In this document: one piece after another, positions 1 through 7,387 of the stretch
Position numbering within the stretch: the stretch's first letter is position 1
How the letters are laid out: each line of letters starts with the position of its first letter
Assembly (NCBI RefSeq): GCF_003287955.1
Contig: NZ_QMKP01000002.1
Location: 62,001 to 126,000, forward strand
Direction: 5' to 3'
DNA from: Arthrobacter sp. AQ5-06
GTDB taxonomy: Bacteria; Actinomycetota; Actinomycetes; Actinomycetales; Micrococcaceae
Length of the DNA: 64,000 nucleotides
The notes under the pieces: generated by a model
Database searches by the model: none
The model's input: only the letters and a program-made list of their open reading frames with translations
Told to the model about the DNA's origin: nothing
Translations under genes and position numbers: made by a program

Positions 1-2
1 AA

Positions 3-1022
3 GAATTCCAGAGCATCACTACGGACGCCGGCTTTTTCCGTTTATTCAACTCCAATTATGGTCAGGAGTCAGGCTGGCTGCTGCTGCCAGCACTAATTGT
101 TTGCGCCATTATTGCGGCTCAGGCCGTCCGTCGGCGAGATGACGCCAGTCGACCCGTATTTGCAGTAGCCGCAGCAACCTGGATGATCACGACTTACGCC
201 GTGCTCAGCTTTATGGGCAATAGCATTCATTCGTACTACACGGCCTCAATAGCGGCCCCCTTGGCACTTTGCATCGGCTTGGGAAGCCAGATGGTAGTTT
301 CGTCGGCTAAGTCGATTCCACAGCGTATCGGGATCGCGGCGGCCATTGTGCTCAGTTCGCTATTCTCACACGCAATGTGGCAGGTCAGTGCGTCCTATCC
401 TGAGGCTGTGGGAACGGCCTTGCTGCTGATTGGGCTGATCGGCGCGGCAGCGCTCTCGGTGCCGGCCCCCTTCAAGTGGGTTAGGCCGGTCGCCGCCAGT
501 CTCGGTATCGGCGCTTTGCTAGTTGGGCCCTTGGTATGCTCCATGCTGACTTTGACTTCTCCTCAGCAGGGCTCCAATCCGCTCTCAGGCGGTCTCTCCC
601 GGAGCCCTAATACCATCAGCCGATTCTTGGACGGCGTCAAGCGCAATGACCCTGCATGGGCCACTGGCTTGGCAATAGGTGTCACACCCAGCCCCGCCCT
701 ATCGGTATACATTAGAAACGCTCCGCCGGGCTGCACATGGGCCGCTGCCACTTATCCAGGACAGACCGCTGCCCGCTTCCAACTGGAGGTGGGGAGGCCG
801 GTTATGCCGCTCGGCGGCTTTGCCGCCCTGGACGCTACGCCAACCCTTGAACAATTCAAGGAAATAGCCCAGAAGGGGCAACTTTGCTACTTGGTTGTAC
901 AGCCCGAGCAACTAAAAGTGCCAGGCCTCAACAGCGAACTCTTGGCCATCCAGAAATGGGTTTCAGATAACTTCACTCCGCAGCATATTGACGGTGTCAC
1001 CGTATACGACTTGCGTAGATAG
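3..1022 (+). CDS. GT39-type membrane glycosyltransferase, C-terminal part
   Basis: The frame is open from the window edge, so this is the 3' part of a longer gene. The product starts in the middle of a polytopic membrane protein with several hydrophobic helices. A segment with the pattern FRLFNSNYGQESGWLLLPAL is followed by a helix containing SIHSYYTASIAAPLA. That arrangement is typical of actinobacterial family 39 (dolichyl-phosphate-mannose or ArnT-like) sugar transferases, where a conserved His/Tyr pair sits near the start of a late helix. The soluble C-terminal part is probably extracytoplasmic, as in that family. The expected role is transfer of a sugar from a polyprenyl carrier to an acceptor outside the membrane; the acceptor cannot be told. 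It converges on rpsI across a shared hairpin terminator. The family call rests on remembered similarity, and the N-terminal catalytic loop is not visible. Confidence 0.7.
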   Translation, partial: EFQSITTDAGFFRLFNSNYGQESGWLLLPALIVCAIIAAQAVRRRDDASRPVFAVAAATWMITTYAVLSFMGNSIHSYYTASIAAPLALCIGLGSQMVVSSAKSIPQRIGIAAAIVLSSLFSHAMWQVSASYPEAVGTALLLIGLIGAAALSVPAPFKWVRPVAASLGIGALLVGPLVCSMLTLTSPQQGSNPLSGGLSRSPNTISRFLDGVKRNDPAWATGLAIGVTPSPALSVYIRNAPPGCTWAAATYPGQTAARFQLEVGRPVMPLGGFAALDATPTLEQFKEIAQKGQLCYLVVQPEQLKVPGLNSELLAIQKWVSDNFTPQHIDGVTVYDLRR

Positions 1023-1096
1023 GCCGCACTGTCACTGCCTGGGTACGCGGAGCGCCCGTACCATCACAAAGCGGCACCCCATGTCGGCGCACGCCA

Positions 1097-1135
1097 AAAG
1101 GAGCCCGTCCCGCCAATGGCGGGACGGGCTCCTTT
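1097..1135. terminator. Bidirectional hairpin terminator between GT39 gene and rpsI
   Basis: A perfect 18-base-pair stem (1097-1114 with 1118-1135) encloses a 3-base loop AAT. The outer arms are AAAGG and CCTTT, so each strand has a short U-rich 3' edge. It lies between two convergent genes and probably ends both transcripts. Confidence 0.85.
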
Positions 1136-1145
1136 GTAAGCGGAT

Positions 1146-1652
1146 TTAGCGCTTGGAGTACTGCTGAGCCTTACGGGCCTTCTTGAGACCGGCCTTCTTA
1201 CGCTCGATGACGCGTGCGTCACGGCGCAGGTAACCGGCCTTCTTCAGCGTGGCGCGGTTGTTCTCGGTGTCGATCTCGTTCAGGGAACGGGCGATGCCGA
1301 GGCGCAGGGCACCGGCCTGGCCGGAGATGCCGCCACCGTGGATGCGGGCAATGACGTCGTAAGCTCCATCAAGATCGAGGATCTTGAAGGGCTCGTTGAC
1401 GTCCTGCTGGTGCAGCTTGTTCGGGAAGTAGTTGTCCAGCGCGCGGCCGTTGATGGTCCACTTGCCGGTGCCGGGGACGATGCGCACGCGGGCAACAGCT
1501 TCCTTGCGGCGGCCAACTGCGGCGCCGGCAACGGTCAGTGCCGGGCGTTCCTTCTTGGGCGCTTCTGCTTCCGCAGGACCGCTCTCCGAGGTGTAGCTGG
1601 TCGGGTTTTCCTCAGCCACAATGGCCTCGGTGGTCTCTTCGTTCTGAGCCAC
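1146..1652 (-). CDS. rpsI: 30S ribosomal protein S9
   Basis: The 168-residue product ends in the conserved basic tail rich in Lys/Arg and finishing QQYSKR, the S9 tail that reaches the P-site tRNA. The core contains [20 protein letters not shown] and the [17 protein letters not shown] segment typical of S9. The family is usually about 130 residues. The extra 35 or so residues are an N-terminal acidic, Ala/Glu-rich extension seen in actinobacterial S9. The start is GTG at 1652 with AAGGAG a few bases upstream. It follows rplM by 38 bases and is surely co-transcribed with it. Confidence 0.97.
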   Translation of the reverse strand: MAQNEETTEAIVAEENPTSYTSESGPAEAEAPKKERPALTVAGAAVGRRKEAVARVRIVPGTGKWTINGRALDNYFPNKLHQQDVNEPFKILDLDGAYDVIARIHGGGISGQAGALRLGIARSLNEIDTENNRATLKKAGYLRRDARVIERKKAGLKKARKAQQYSKR

Positions 1653-1690
1653 GATTCTCCTTGTATAGATAAGTTGTTTGGTGGCCAGGA

Positions 1691-2134
1691 CTACTGGGCG
1701 ACCTGGGAAATTTCGAACGTCTTGGGCTGCTGGGCGGCGTGGGGGTGCTCTGCACCGCGGTACACCTTCAGCTTGCCCAGCTGCTGTGCAGCGAGGGAGT
1801 TCTTGGGGAGCATGCCTTTGATGGCCTTCTCCACGGCGCGGACCGGGTTGGATTCCAGGAGTTCCGCGTAGTTGACGGAGGTCAGGCCGCCCGGGTAGCC
1901 GGAGTGGCGGTATGCGCGCTTCTGCTCCAGCTTGGCGCCGGTCAGGGCTACCTTCTCGGCGTTGATGATGATGACGAAATCGCCCATGTCCATGTGGGAC
2001 GCAAAGGTGGCCTTGTGCTTGCCGCGCAGCAGGATTGCGGTCTGGCTCGCGAGACGACCAAGGACAACGTCTGTGGCGTCAATGACGTGCCACTGGCGGT
2101 TGATATCGCCGGGCTTCGGGGTGTACGTACGCAC
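1691..2134 (-). CDS. rplM: 50S ribosomal protein L13
   Basis: L13 is an early-assembling large-subunit protein. The product has the family hallmarks [16 protein letters not shown] near the N-terminus and [20 protein letters not shown] near the C-terminus. I chose the GTG at 2134 because it gives 147 residues starting RTYTPKPGD after the initiator, the usual actinobacterial length, and GAGG lies a short distance upstream. A longer in-frame ATG at 2179 would add 15 residues rich in Lys, Asn and Gln that the family does not have. It is the first gene of the rplM-rpsI pair. Confidence 0.96.
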   Translation of the reverse strand: MRTYTPKPGDINRQWHVIDATDVVLGRLASQTAILLRGKHKATFASHMDMGDFVIIINAEKVALTGAKLEQKRAYRHSGYPGGLTSVNYAELLESNPVRAVEKAIKGMLPKNSLAAQQLGKLKVYRGAEHPHAAQQPKTFEISQVAQ

Positions 2135-2342
2135 GGTTTTTGCCTCGTTCTTGTTCTGGCGTTCTTGTTTAGGTGTCACTCAAGCGTGTGCACCTACTAT
2201 CTATGCGCTACCGGAACAGAGGTGAGGGCTCCATGTAACCAGTCATCCTGAAGTCCCGAATGTGCTCGTTGAGTAGTCATCCTGCAACCGGATTCTCAAG
2301 CGGGCACGCATCATCGAGAAAGGACACGCACAACGACTACCA

Positions 2343-2372
2343 ATGTTAGCTTGAACCGGGGCTCAGGGTCAA
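2343..2372 (-). promoter_or_regulatory. Probable rplM-rpsI promoter
   Basis: On the minus strand TTGACC (2372-2367) is followed after 18 bases by TAACAT (2348-2343). These match the -35 and -10 consensus of the housekeeping sigma factor in five and four of six positions. This would give a leader of about 200 bases before the rplM GTG. The rest of 2135-2431 holds no gene that I can support. Confidence 0.6.
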
Positions 2373-2431
2373 AATGGGGTAGTCGGCCGCTCATCCATCA
2401 ATCTGCCGGCCAGACGTAGGCAGGGGATGCA

Positions 2432-3094
2432 GTGACTTCTTGGGGCGACGCTGGCTCAGCCGGACCGCTGTTTGTCGTGGGGATCGGCCTCCTGGGCTTC
2501 ATCCTCGCACCAATGGCCGAGCTGCTCATCACCAGGCTCCTTCCCCGGCTCGGTGGATTGCCTGCCACCCGCACCAGGATTACGACGGCGGCGGTCGCCG
2601 CAATTGTCTGCGCGGCGCTTGCGCTGAGGTTTGGCACCGATTCGGGACTGCCGGCGTTCATTCTTCTTTCAATTTTGGGTGTCCAGCTGGCAAGAATCGA
2701 TATCTCGCTTCATTTGCTGCCCAACTCTTTGGTTTTATCCCTGTTATTTGGCGGTATTGTCTGCTTTCTGCTGACGACTTTCGGCACCCAGCAGTGGGAC
2801 AATGTCGTTCGAGCCATGGCGGCAGCGGCAATTCTCTTCGTCATCTACCTCATTCTGGCCATAATCTCCCCCGGAGGCATGGGAATGGGCGACGTCAAGC
2901 TCGCAGCGCCGGCCGGCCTCTACTTGGGGTACTTAGGCTGGAGCCAACTCCTCTATGGCGGGCTGCTGGGCTTCATTGCCGGTGGAATTGCGTCAGCCCT
3001 GTTGCTGCGGATCCAAGCTGAAAAGCCTAGCGAAGTGGCTTTCGGACCCTCGATGCTCGCGGCTGTTGTGGCCGTCTCACTGGTTTCCGGCTGA
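2432..3094 (+). CDS. tadV: Tad prepilin peptidase (A24 family, TadV/CpaA)
   Basis: This is a membrane aspartic peptidase that cleaves the leader of Flp pilins and TadE-type pseudopilins. The 220-residue product has about six to seven hydrophobic helices. The two catalytic aspartates of the A24 family are visible: D90 in ARIDISLHLLPN and D154 in GMGMGDVKLA (the GxGD motif). The long cytoplasmic N-terminal methylase domain of type IV PilD is missing, as expected for the short TadV/CpaA type. The start is GTG at 2432. It is the only prepilin peptidase in the window, placed ahead of both Tad loci, so it probably serves four Flp pilins and two sets of pseudopilins. Confidence 0.9.
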   Translation: MTSWGDAGSAGPLFVVGIGLLGFILAPMAELLITRLLPRLGGLPATRTRITTAAVAAIVCAALALRFGTDSGLPAFILLSILGVQLARIDISLHLLPNSLVLSLLFGGIVCFLLTTFGTQQWDNVVRAMAAAAILFVIYLILAIISPGGMGMGDVKLAAPAGLYLGYLGWSQLLYGGLLGFIAGGIASALLLRIQAEKPSEVAFGPSMLAAVVAVSLVSG

Positions 3095-3177
3095 GGCGAG
3101 GCTGCTCCGCGTTTGACTTTCCGTACGGCAGGCACGCCTGGCTGCACGTAGCACTAAGTCCTCCGCTGCGCCAAAAC

Positions 3178-3237
3178 TGAGTACTCAAAATCAGGTCTCG
3201 AGTACGCGGGGACGGTCCTCTCGAAAAAGTCGAGTAC
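3178..3237. repeat. Three GAGTAC-centred repeats upstream of flp1
   Basis: TGAGTACTCA (3178-3187, a perfect 10-base palindrome), CGAGTACG (3199-3206) and CGAGTAC (3231-3237) lie in the 277-base gap between the prepilin peptidase and the first pilin gene. They could be a transcription-factor site array controlling the Tad region. No factor can be assigned. Confidence 0.35.
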
Positions 3238-3371
3238 CCCTACGCATTGTTGCCCATGAGACGCAGTGCAATTCTTTAGCTAGCGAAAGTCCAGCAGCTA
3301 ATGAATTATGGGTGCCGCTGGAAATTCGTTGAAATAATCCACATCAATTTCACCGAATTAAGGAATCCAAA

Positions 3372-3572
3372 ATGACTGCACTCATGGTCTCGGTTCTTGC
3401 CTTTGTTTCCGGAGTCAAGGACCGCTTCACTTCCGAAAAGGGTGCAACGGCTACGGAGTACTCACTCCTCGTTGCGTTCATCGCACTGCTCATCATCGCC
3501 GGCGTCACCCTCTTCGGCAACGCACTCAATGCCTGGTTCTCAACCCTCGCATCACGGGTCGGCACCTGGTAG
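3372..3572 (+). CDS. flp: Flp pilin 1 (Tad major pilin)
   Basis: The 66-residue prepilin has a 24-residue leader ending in Lys-Gly, then ATATEY: the Flp cleavage site G24/A25 with Glu at +5 and Tyr at +6. A single hydrophobic helix follows (SLLVAFIALLIIAGVTLFGN), so the mature pilin is about 42 residues. AAGGA lies seven bases upstream of the ATG. After cleavage by the prepilin peptidase it would be polymerised by the TadA/B/C machine. It is nearly identical to Flp pilin 2 just downstream, which points to a recent local duplication. A weak 8-base-pair hairpin (3589-3619) follows. Confidence 0.93.
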   Translation: MTALMVSVLAFVSGVKDRFTSEKGATATEYSLLVAFIALLIIAGVTLFGNALNAWFSTLASRVGTW

Positions 3573-3588
3573 ATACGCTCCGCGACGA

Positions 3589-3619
3589 GTGCCGCGTCGG
3601 TTCATTGAGGGCGCGGCAC
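3589..3619 (+). repeat. Short hairpin between the two flp genes
   Basis: GTGCCGCG (3589-3596) and CGCGGCAC (3612-3619) form an 8-base-pair stem with a 15-base loop. There is no U tract, so it is more likely an RNA stability or partial attenuation element than a full terminator. Confidence 0.4.
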
Positions 3620-3718
3620 ATCTCGGAGGGTTACCACGCGAAGTCCTCGATCGCCGCATGGGGCGGTACAGGCCTTCAGCTCATCCACGAAGCCCCACCC
3701 TAACTAAGGAAATTCACA

Positions 3719-3919
3719 ATGACTTCTCTTATGGTCTCGTTCTTCGCCTTCGTTACCGGAGTTAAGGACCGACTCACTTCCGAAAAGGGCGCAACAGCCA
3801 CAGAGTATTCACTCCTCGTGGCTTTCATTGCCCTACTTATCATCGCTGGCGTCACCCTCTTTGGAAACGCGCTGAACGACTGGTTCTCGACGCTGGCGTC
3901 CCGTGTGGGCACCTGGTAG
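3719..3919 (+). CDS. flp: Flp pilin 2 (Tad major pilin)
   Basis: A second 66-residue Flp prepilin with the same plan as Flp pilin 1: leader to G24, then ATATEY, one hydrophobic helix, and an identical ending LASRVGTW. Differences are concentrated in the leader (SFFAFVTG against SVLAFVSG) plus an Asn-Asp versus Asn-Ala change near the C-terminus. The pair may form mixed fibres or simply raise pilin dosage. The spacing to the next gene is filled by a strong hairpin. Confidence 0.93.
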   Translation: MTSLMVSFFAFVTGVKDRLTSEKGATATEYSLLVAFIALLIIAGVTLFGNALNDWFSTLASRVGTW

Positions 3920-3934
3920 CAGAACACCACCCAG

Positions 3935-3970
3935 GAGTATGCCGCGCCTCGCAGTAGGCGCGGCATACTC
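3935..3970 (+). terminator. Strong hairpin after flp2 (attenuator or 3' stabiliser)
   Basis: A perfect 15-base-pair stem (3935-3949 with 3956-3970) has a 6-base loop CGCAGT. It separates the pilin genes from tadE and the machine genes. No U tract follows, so it may reduce read-through and protect the pilin mRNA end rather than stop all transcription. Confidence 0.65.
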
Positions 3971-3999
3971 CCAAGACCCAACCATCCTCGGGGGATCCG

Positions 4000-4389
4000 T
4001 TGAAGAAGACCTGCAAGGAAAGCACGGACTACAAGAGCCGTGGCGCCGTCGCCGTCGAGTTCGCCTTGGTTGCGCCTCTGCTGCTGGCTCTGATCACCGG
4101 AATCGTCGAGTTCGCTCACGCCTACAACGCCCAGATCTCGGTAACGCAGGCGGCCCGCGAGGCAGCCCGCACGATGGCCGTCAAGAACAACCAAACGGAG
4201 GCAAAGGCTGCGGCAGTTGCGGGGGCTCCCGGCCTTACTGGGTCTTTCGGCTATGCATTTGCACCCGCTGCTTGCACCCCGAATACCAACATGAAAGTAA
4301 CCATCACCTACACCTCGACAACGCTGACCGGGGTGTTTGGAAGTTCTGTGACGCTTACCGGAGTAGGAGCCATGCGATGCGGCGGATAG
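4000..4389 (+). CDS. tadE: TadE-like pseudopilin, locus 1
   Basis: A minor pilin of the Tad system, 129 residues. The N-terminal segment RGAVAVEFALVAPLLLALI carries a G/AVAVEF site with Glu at +5, the same processing motif as Flp, followed by a single membrane helix. The start is TTG at 4000, preceded by GGGGGA at good spacing. Two Cys residues in the C-terminal half could form a disulfide outside the cell. It ends 13 bases inside the following tadG, which suggests translational coupling. TadE proteins are thought to sit in or prime the pilus. Confidence 0.88.
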   Translation: MKKTCKESTDYKSRGAVAVEFALVAPLLLALITGIVEFAHAYNAQISVTQAAREAARTMAVKNNQTEAKAAAVAGAPGLTGSFGYAFAPAACTPNTNMKVTITYTSTTLTGVFGSSVTLTGVGAMRCGG

Positions 4390-5390
4390 TGACCGACCCT
4401 GGATCGCCAGAACGTGGCGCGGCCGGCGTCCTGGTGGCGCTCATGATGCTGGCAATGATCGGGGCAGGCGCCCTGGCGGTCGATGTCGGGCAGATCTATG
4501 CCGAGCGGGCCCAGCTCCAGAACGCTGCTGATGCCGGCGCCTTGGCCGGAATGGATCTTTGCAAAGACGCGGGCGGCTGCACGCAGACCGACGCGGAGGC
4601 CCTGGCGGCTGCGCTCGCTAACAGCAACTCCAACGACACCAAGTCGACAGTTCAGTCCGTGGACCTTTCAGTGGCCGGCCAAGTGACAGTCACCACCTCT
4701 ACGAAAGACGGCACCACGAACGCCGGGTTCCTCACCAAGATGTTCGCGAATGTGCTGAATGCTCCGCCAGCTACGGTGGGCGCCACTGCCACCGCCAAGT
4801 GGCTGTATCCGACCAAAGGCGTTTCGGTACTCCCCTTGGCCTTCGCAGCTTGCGAGTTCAAGGATGACGGCCTCCCCCACAAGATCCTCACGCAAGGGGG
4901 TGGCGCCAAGGACTGCAATGGACTTAACCCGTCGAACCAGATCATTCCCGGCGGTTTCGCCTGGCTGAACCCTGACGGAAACGTAGGTTGCAAGGTGACC
5001 GCAGAAGTTGGGCAGTGGAGCTACACCAGCGCAGGCGGGGCAGTTCCCAATGGTTGCATGGACCTCTTCAACCCGTCCATTAATCCCACGCTTGCCAATT
5101 CGACCGTCGCCCTTCCGGTGTACAAGTACACCTGCAAGGGAATGCCTGCAGCACAGTTCGGCTCGTGCATTGGCAGCAGCGTCCAGTACTACATCGAGAA
5201 GTGGGCCGGATTCAAGATCCAGGCATGGAACTTCACCGGTCAGGCCAAGTATGACCCGACCAACGTCTTCGGCGGGAGTGAGAAAGGCCTCTACGGAACC
5301 TTTGTTGGATATTCCGCAGATCCGGGCCTCTTCACCGGAGGCTCAACCACATCCACCGGCAACGTCATTGTCATCGGGCTCATCAAGTAA
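4377..5390 (+). CDS. tadG: TadG-like pilus assembly protein, locus 1
   Basis: The product is 337 residues from the ATG at 4377; the frame extends further upstream but would then overlap all of tadE. The N-terminus RGAAGVLVALMMLAMIGAG and the following AVDVGQIYAERAQLQNAADA match the TadE/TadG-like N-terminal domain. There is one membrane helix, and the rest is probably outside the cell. It lacks the Glu at +5 that marks processed pseudopilins, so it may stay membrane anchored. Several Cys residues in the outer domain suggest disulfides. Whether TadG anchors or tips the pilus in actinobacteria is not settled. Confidence 0.82.
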   Translation: MRRIVTDPGSPERGAAGVLVALMMLAMIGAGALAVDVGQIYAERAQLQNAADAGALAGMDLCKDAGGCTQTDAEALAAALANSNSNDTKSTVQSVDLSVAGQVTVTTSTKDGTTNAGFLTKMFANVLNAPPATVGATATAKWLYPTKGVSVLPLAFAACEFKDDGLPHKILTQGGGAKDCNGLNPSNQIIPGGFAWLNPDGNVGCKVTAEVGQWSYTSAGGAVPNGCMDLFNPSINPTLANSTVALPVYKYTCKGMPAAQFGSCIGSSVQYYIEKWAGFKIQAWNFTGQAKYDPTNVFGGSEKGLYGTFVGYSADPGLFTGGSTTSTGNVIVIGLIK

Positions 5391-5411
5391 TAAATAGCTA
5401 AGGGGAAAAAA

Positions 5412-6185
5412 TTGAAAACACGCCTACTGGGAGGCATAGCCGCGTTACTCGTTGCAATAATCGGCACGGTCCTTCTCATCACCTATGTACAAAGCGCAGA
5501 TCAACGGGCAATGGCAGGTACGGAGACCTCCGAGGTCCTCGTAGTACAAAAGGCCATTCCCGCCGGGACGCCGGTCAGCGGATTCACCGATTCCGTCGCC
5601 AAGAAACCCATCCAGAATTCAACCCTTACTGAGGGAACAGTTACCAACCTGGCCGATCTGGGTTCGAAGGTTACTGCTGTTGCGCTGGTTCCGGGCGAGC
5701 AGCTCCTTTCCAGCAGGATGGTGGACGCGGATTCGTTCCTGGGGCCCTCGAGGGTCGCCGTACCGGACGGTATGCAGGAAATCTCGATCAAGCTGCCAAT
5801 AGAGCGGGTTGCGGGCGGAAAGATCAATGCCGGCGACGCTGTGGGCGTCTTTATCTCGCTGCAGGAAGGATCAGGAGACACAGCCGCAAAGTCCGAAGCT
5901 ACGCAGCTCACCTTCCACAAAGTCCTTGTCACAGCTGCCCAGTTCAGCAACGGTACGGCAGCTCAGCCCGACGCCGCGCAACAAGGGCAATCCCAGGGTT
6001 CGCTGAATTCCAGCAACAACAACCAAAGCGACGGTACCTACCTGATCACTGTCGCCAGAAACTCAGTCGACGCCGAGCGACTGGTGTATGCAATCGAATT
6101 CGGCAAAATCTACCTGTCCAAGGAACCGGCCGCAGCAATCGAAGGAACTGCCGGCGTAGTGGACAAAACGAAGGTGTTCCGATGA
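5412..6185 (+). CDS. cpaB: CpaB/RcpC-like Flp pilus protein with SAF domain, locus 1
   Basis: The 257-residue product has an N-terminal membrane anchor (GIAALLVAIIGTVLLITYV) and then a SAF-type fold beginning VLVVQKAIPAGTPV, the core of CpaB/RcpC proteins. In diderm bacteria this family works with the outer-membrane secretin. No secretin gene is present here, as expected for a monoderm cell, so its role is probably at the outer face of the membrane or cell wall. The start is TTG at 5412 with AGGGG upstream. A low-complexity Gln/Ser/Asn stretch lies in the C-terminal third. The stop overlaps the tadZ start (ATGA). Confidence 0.85.
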   Translation: MKTRLLGGIAALLVAIIGTVLLITYVQSADQRAMAGTETSEVLVVQKAIPAGTPVSGFTDSVAKKPIQNSTLTEGTVTNLADLGSKVTAVALVPGEQLLSSRMVDADSFLGPSRVAVPDGMQEISIKLPIERVAGGKINAGDAVGVFISLQEGSGDTAAKSEATQLTFHKVLVTAAQFSNGTAAQPDAAQQGQSQGSLNSSNNNQSDGTYLITVARNSVDAERLVYAIEFGKIYLSKEPAAAIEGTAGVVDKTKVFR

Positions 6186-7387
6186 GCCGCTTTGTTCTAA
6201 TCACTCCGAACTCCGATTTCGAGCGCCGTGTCCGCATCGCAACCGCAGGCATGCCGGGTTCCCTCCAATATTTCCAGGCGGATTACCTTCCGGCAGGTCC
6301 GGAAGAAGTCCTGAGGCAGCTTCTCGGTGAACCGCCGGAAGTATTCATTCTGGGTCCCGGTTTGCCGGAGACTGACGCCTTGAAATTCGCCTCAGTCATG
6401 GACCTCCAGTACCCCGAAATCAGCATGATTTTGGTGGCCGGGGAATCCTCAGACGTTGCCATCCAGGCGATGAGGGCCGGCGTTCGGGACCTCCTTGACC
6501 CTTCCGCGGAATCGGATCACATCCGGATCATCGTAGAACGGGCAAGCCTGGCGGCAGCTGGGCGACGACGCGGCCTGGCACCGAGCAGTTCCGAGCACAA
6601 CGAACATGCCGAAGGAGGACGCATCATAGCGGTCATCTCCCCCAAGGGCGGCGTGGGCAAGACCACCGTGGCAACAAACGTTGCCGTAGGGCTCGGACAG
6701 TTTGCACCCATGGGCGTGGTCATCGTGGATCTCGATCTCCAGTTTGGCGATGTTGCCAGTGGCCTCATGCTGGAACCTGAGTACACAATCACTGATGCCG
6801 TGGTAGGCGCCGCGAGTCAGGATTCCATGGTCCTCAAGACCTACCTGAGCGTGCATCCGGCGGGAATCTATGCCCTCTGTGCCCCGAAGAACCCAGTGGA
6901 AATGGACCGGATCACCGGTGAAAACGTCAGTCACCTCCTCAACCAGTTGCGGCAGGAATTCCAGTACGTGGTTGTAGACACGGCGCCGGGCCTGGGCGAA
7001 CACGTTCTTGCGACCTTGGACCTGGCCTCGGATGCGGTGTGGATATGCGGTATGGATATTCCAAGCATCCGGGGCCTACGAACCGGTAGCCAAATCCTGG
7101 CCGAGCTGAACCTTCTGCCGGAGCGCCGGCACGTGGTGCTCAACATGGCCGACCGTCGGACTGGTTTGACGTTGCAGGATGTGGAAGCAACCATCGGCGC
7201 GCCCGTCGATGTGGTGCTGCCGCGGTCACGCAACCTTCCGTTTTCGACAAACAAGGGTGTTCCTGTCCTTCAGGACGGTGGCCGGGACCCCGCCGCAAAG
7301 GGCCTCCGGCAGCTCGTAGACCGTTTCAAACCCAACTGGGAAGCCAGACCTCATAAGCGTTTGCACCGAAGGGCGGTAGTCCAGTGA
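6182..7387 (+). CDS. tadZ: TadZ/CpaE-like pilus localisation ATPase, locus 1
   Basis: A MinD/ParA-superfamily protein of 401 residues that places the Tad machine in the cell. Residues 1-130 are an atypical receiver-like domain whose usual phosphoacceptor position is not Asp (EVFILGPGLP). From about residue 150 comes the ATPase with a deviant Walker A motif SPKGGVGKTT, then VDLDLQFGD and VVVDTAPGL. It is coupled to cpaB by a 4-base overlap and to tadA by another (GTGA). Its paralogue in locus 2 has the same architecture. Confidence 0.88.
   Translation: MSRFVLITPNSDFERRVRIATAGMPGSLQYFQADYLPAGPEEVLRQLLGEPPEVFILGPGLPETDALKFASVMDLQYPEISMILVAGESSDVAIQAMRAGVRDLLDPSAESDHIRIIVERASLAAAGRRRGLAPSSSEHNEHAEGGRIIAVISPKGGVGKTTVATNVAVGLGQFAPMGVVIVDLDLQFGDVASGLMLEPEYTITDAVVGAASQDSMVLKTYLSVHPAGIYALCAPKNPVEMDRITGENVSHLLNQLRQEFQYVVVDTAPGLGEHVLATLDLASDAVWICGMDIPSIRGLRTGSQILAELNLLPERRHVVLNMADRRTGLTLQDVEATIGAPVDVVLPRSRNLPFSTNKGVPVLQDGGRDPAAKGLRQLVDRFKPNWEARPHKRLHRRAVVQ

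Noticed and set aside
3903..4376. N-terminal extension of the tadG frame across tadE
   Set aside because: It would cover all of tadE in another frame; the short pilin-like N-terminus at 4377 matches the family and the locus 2 copy shows the same layout.
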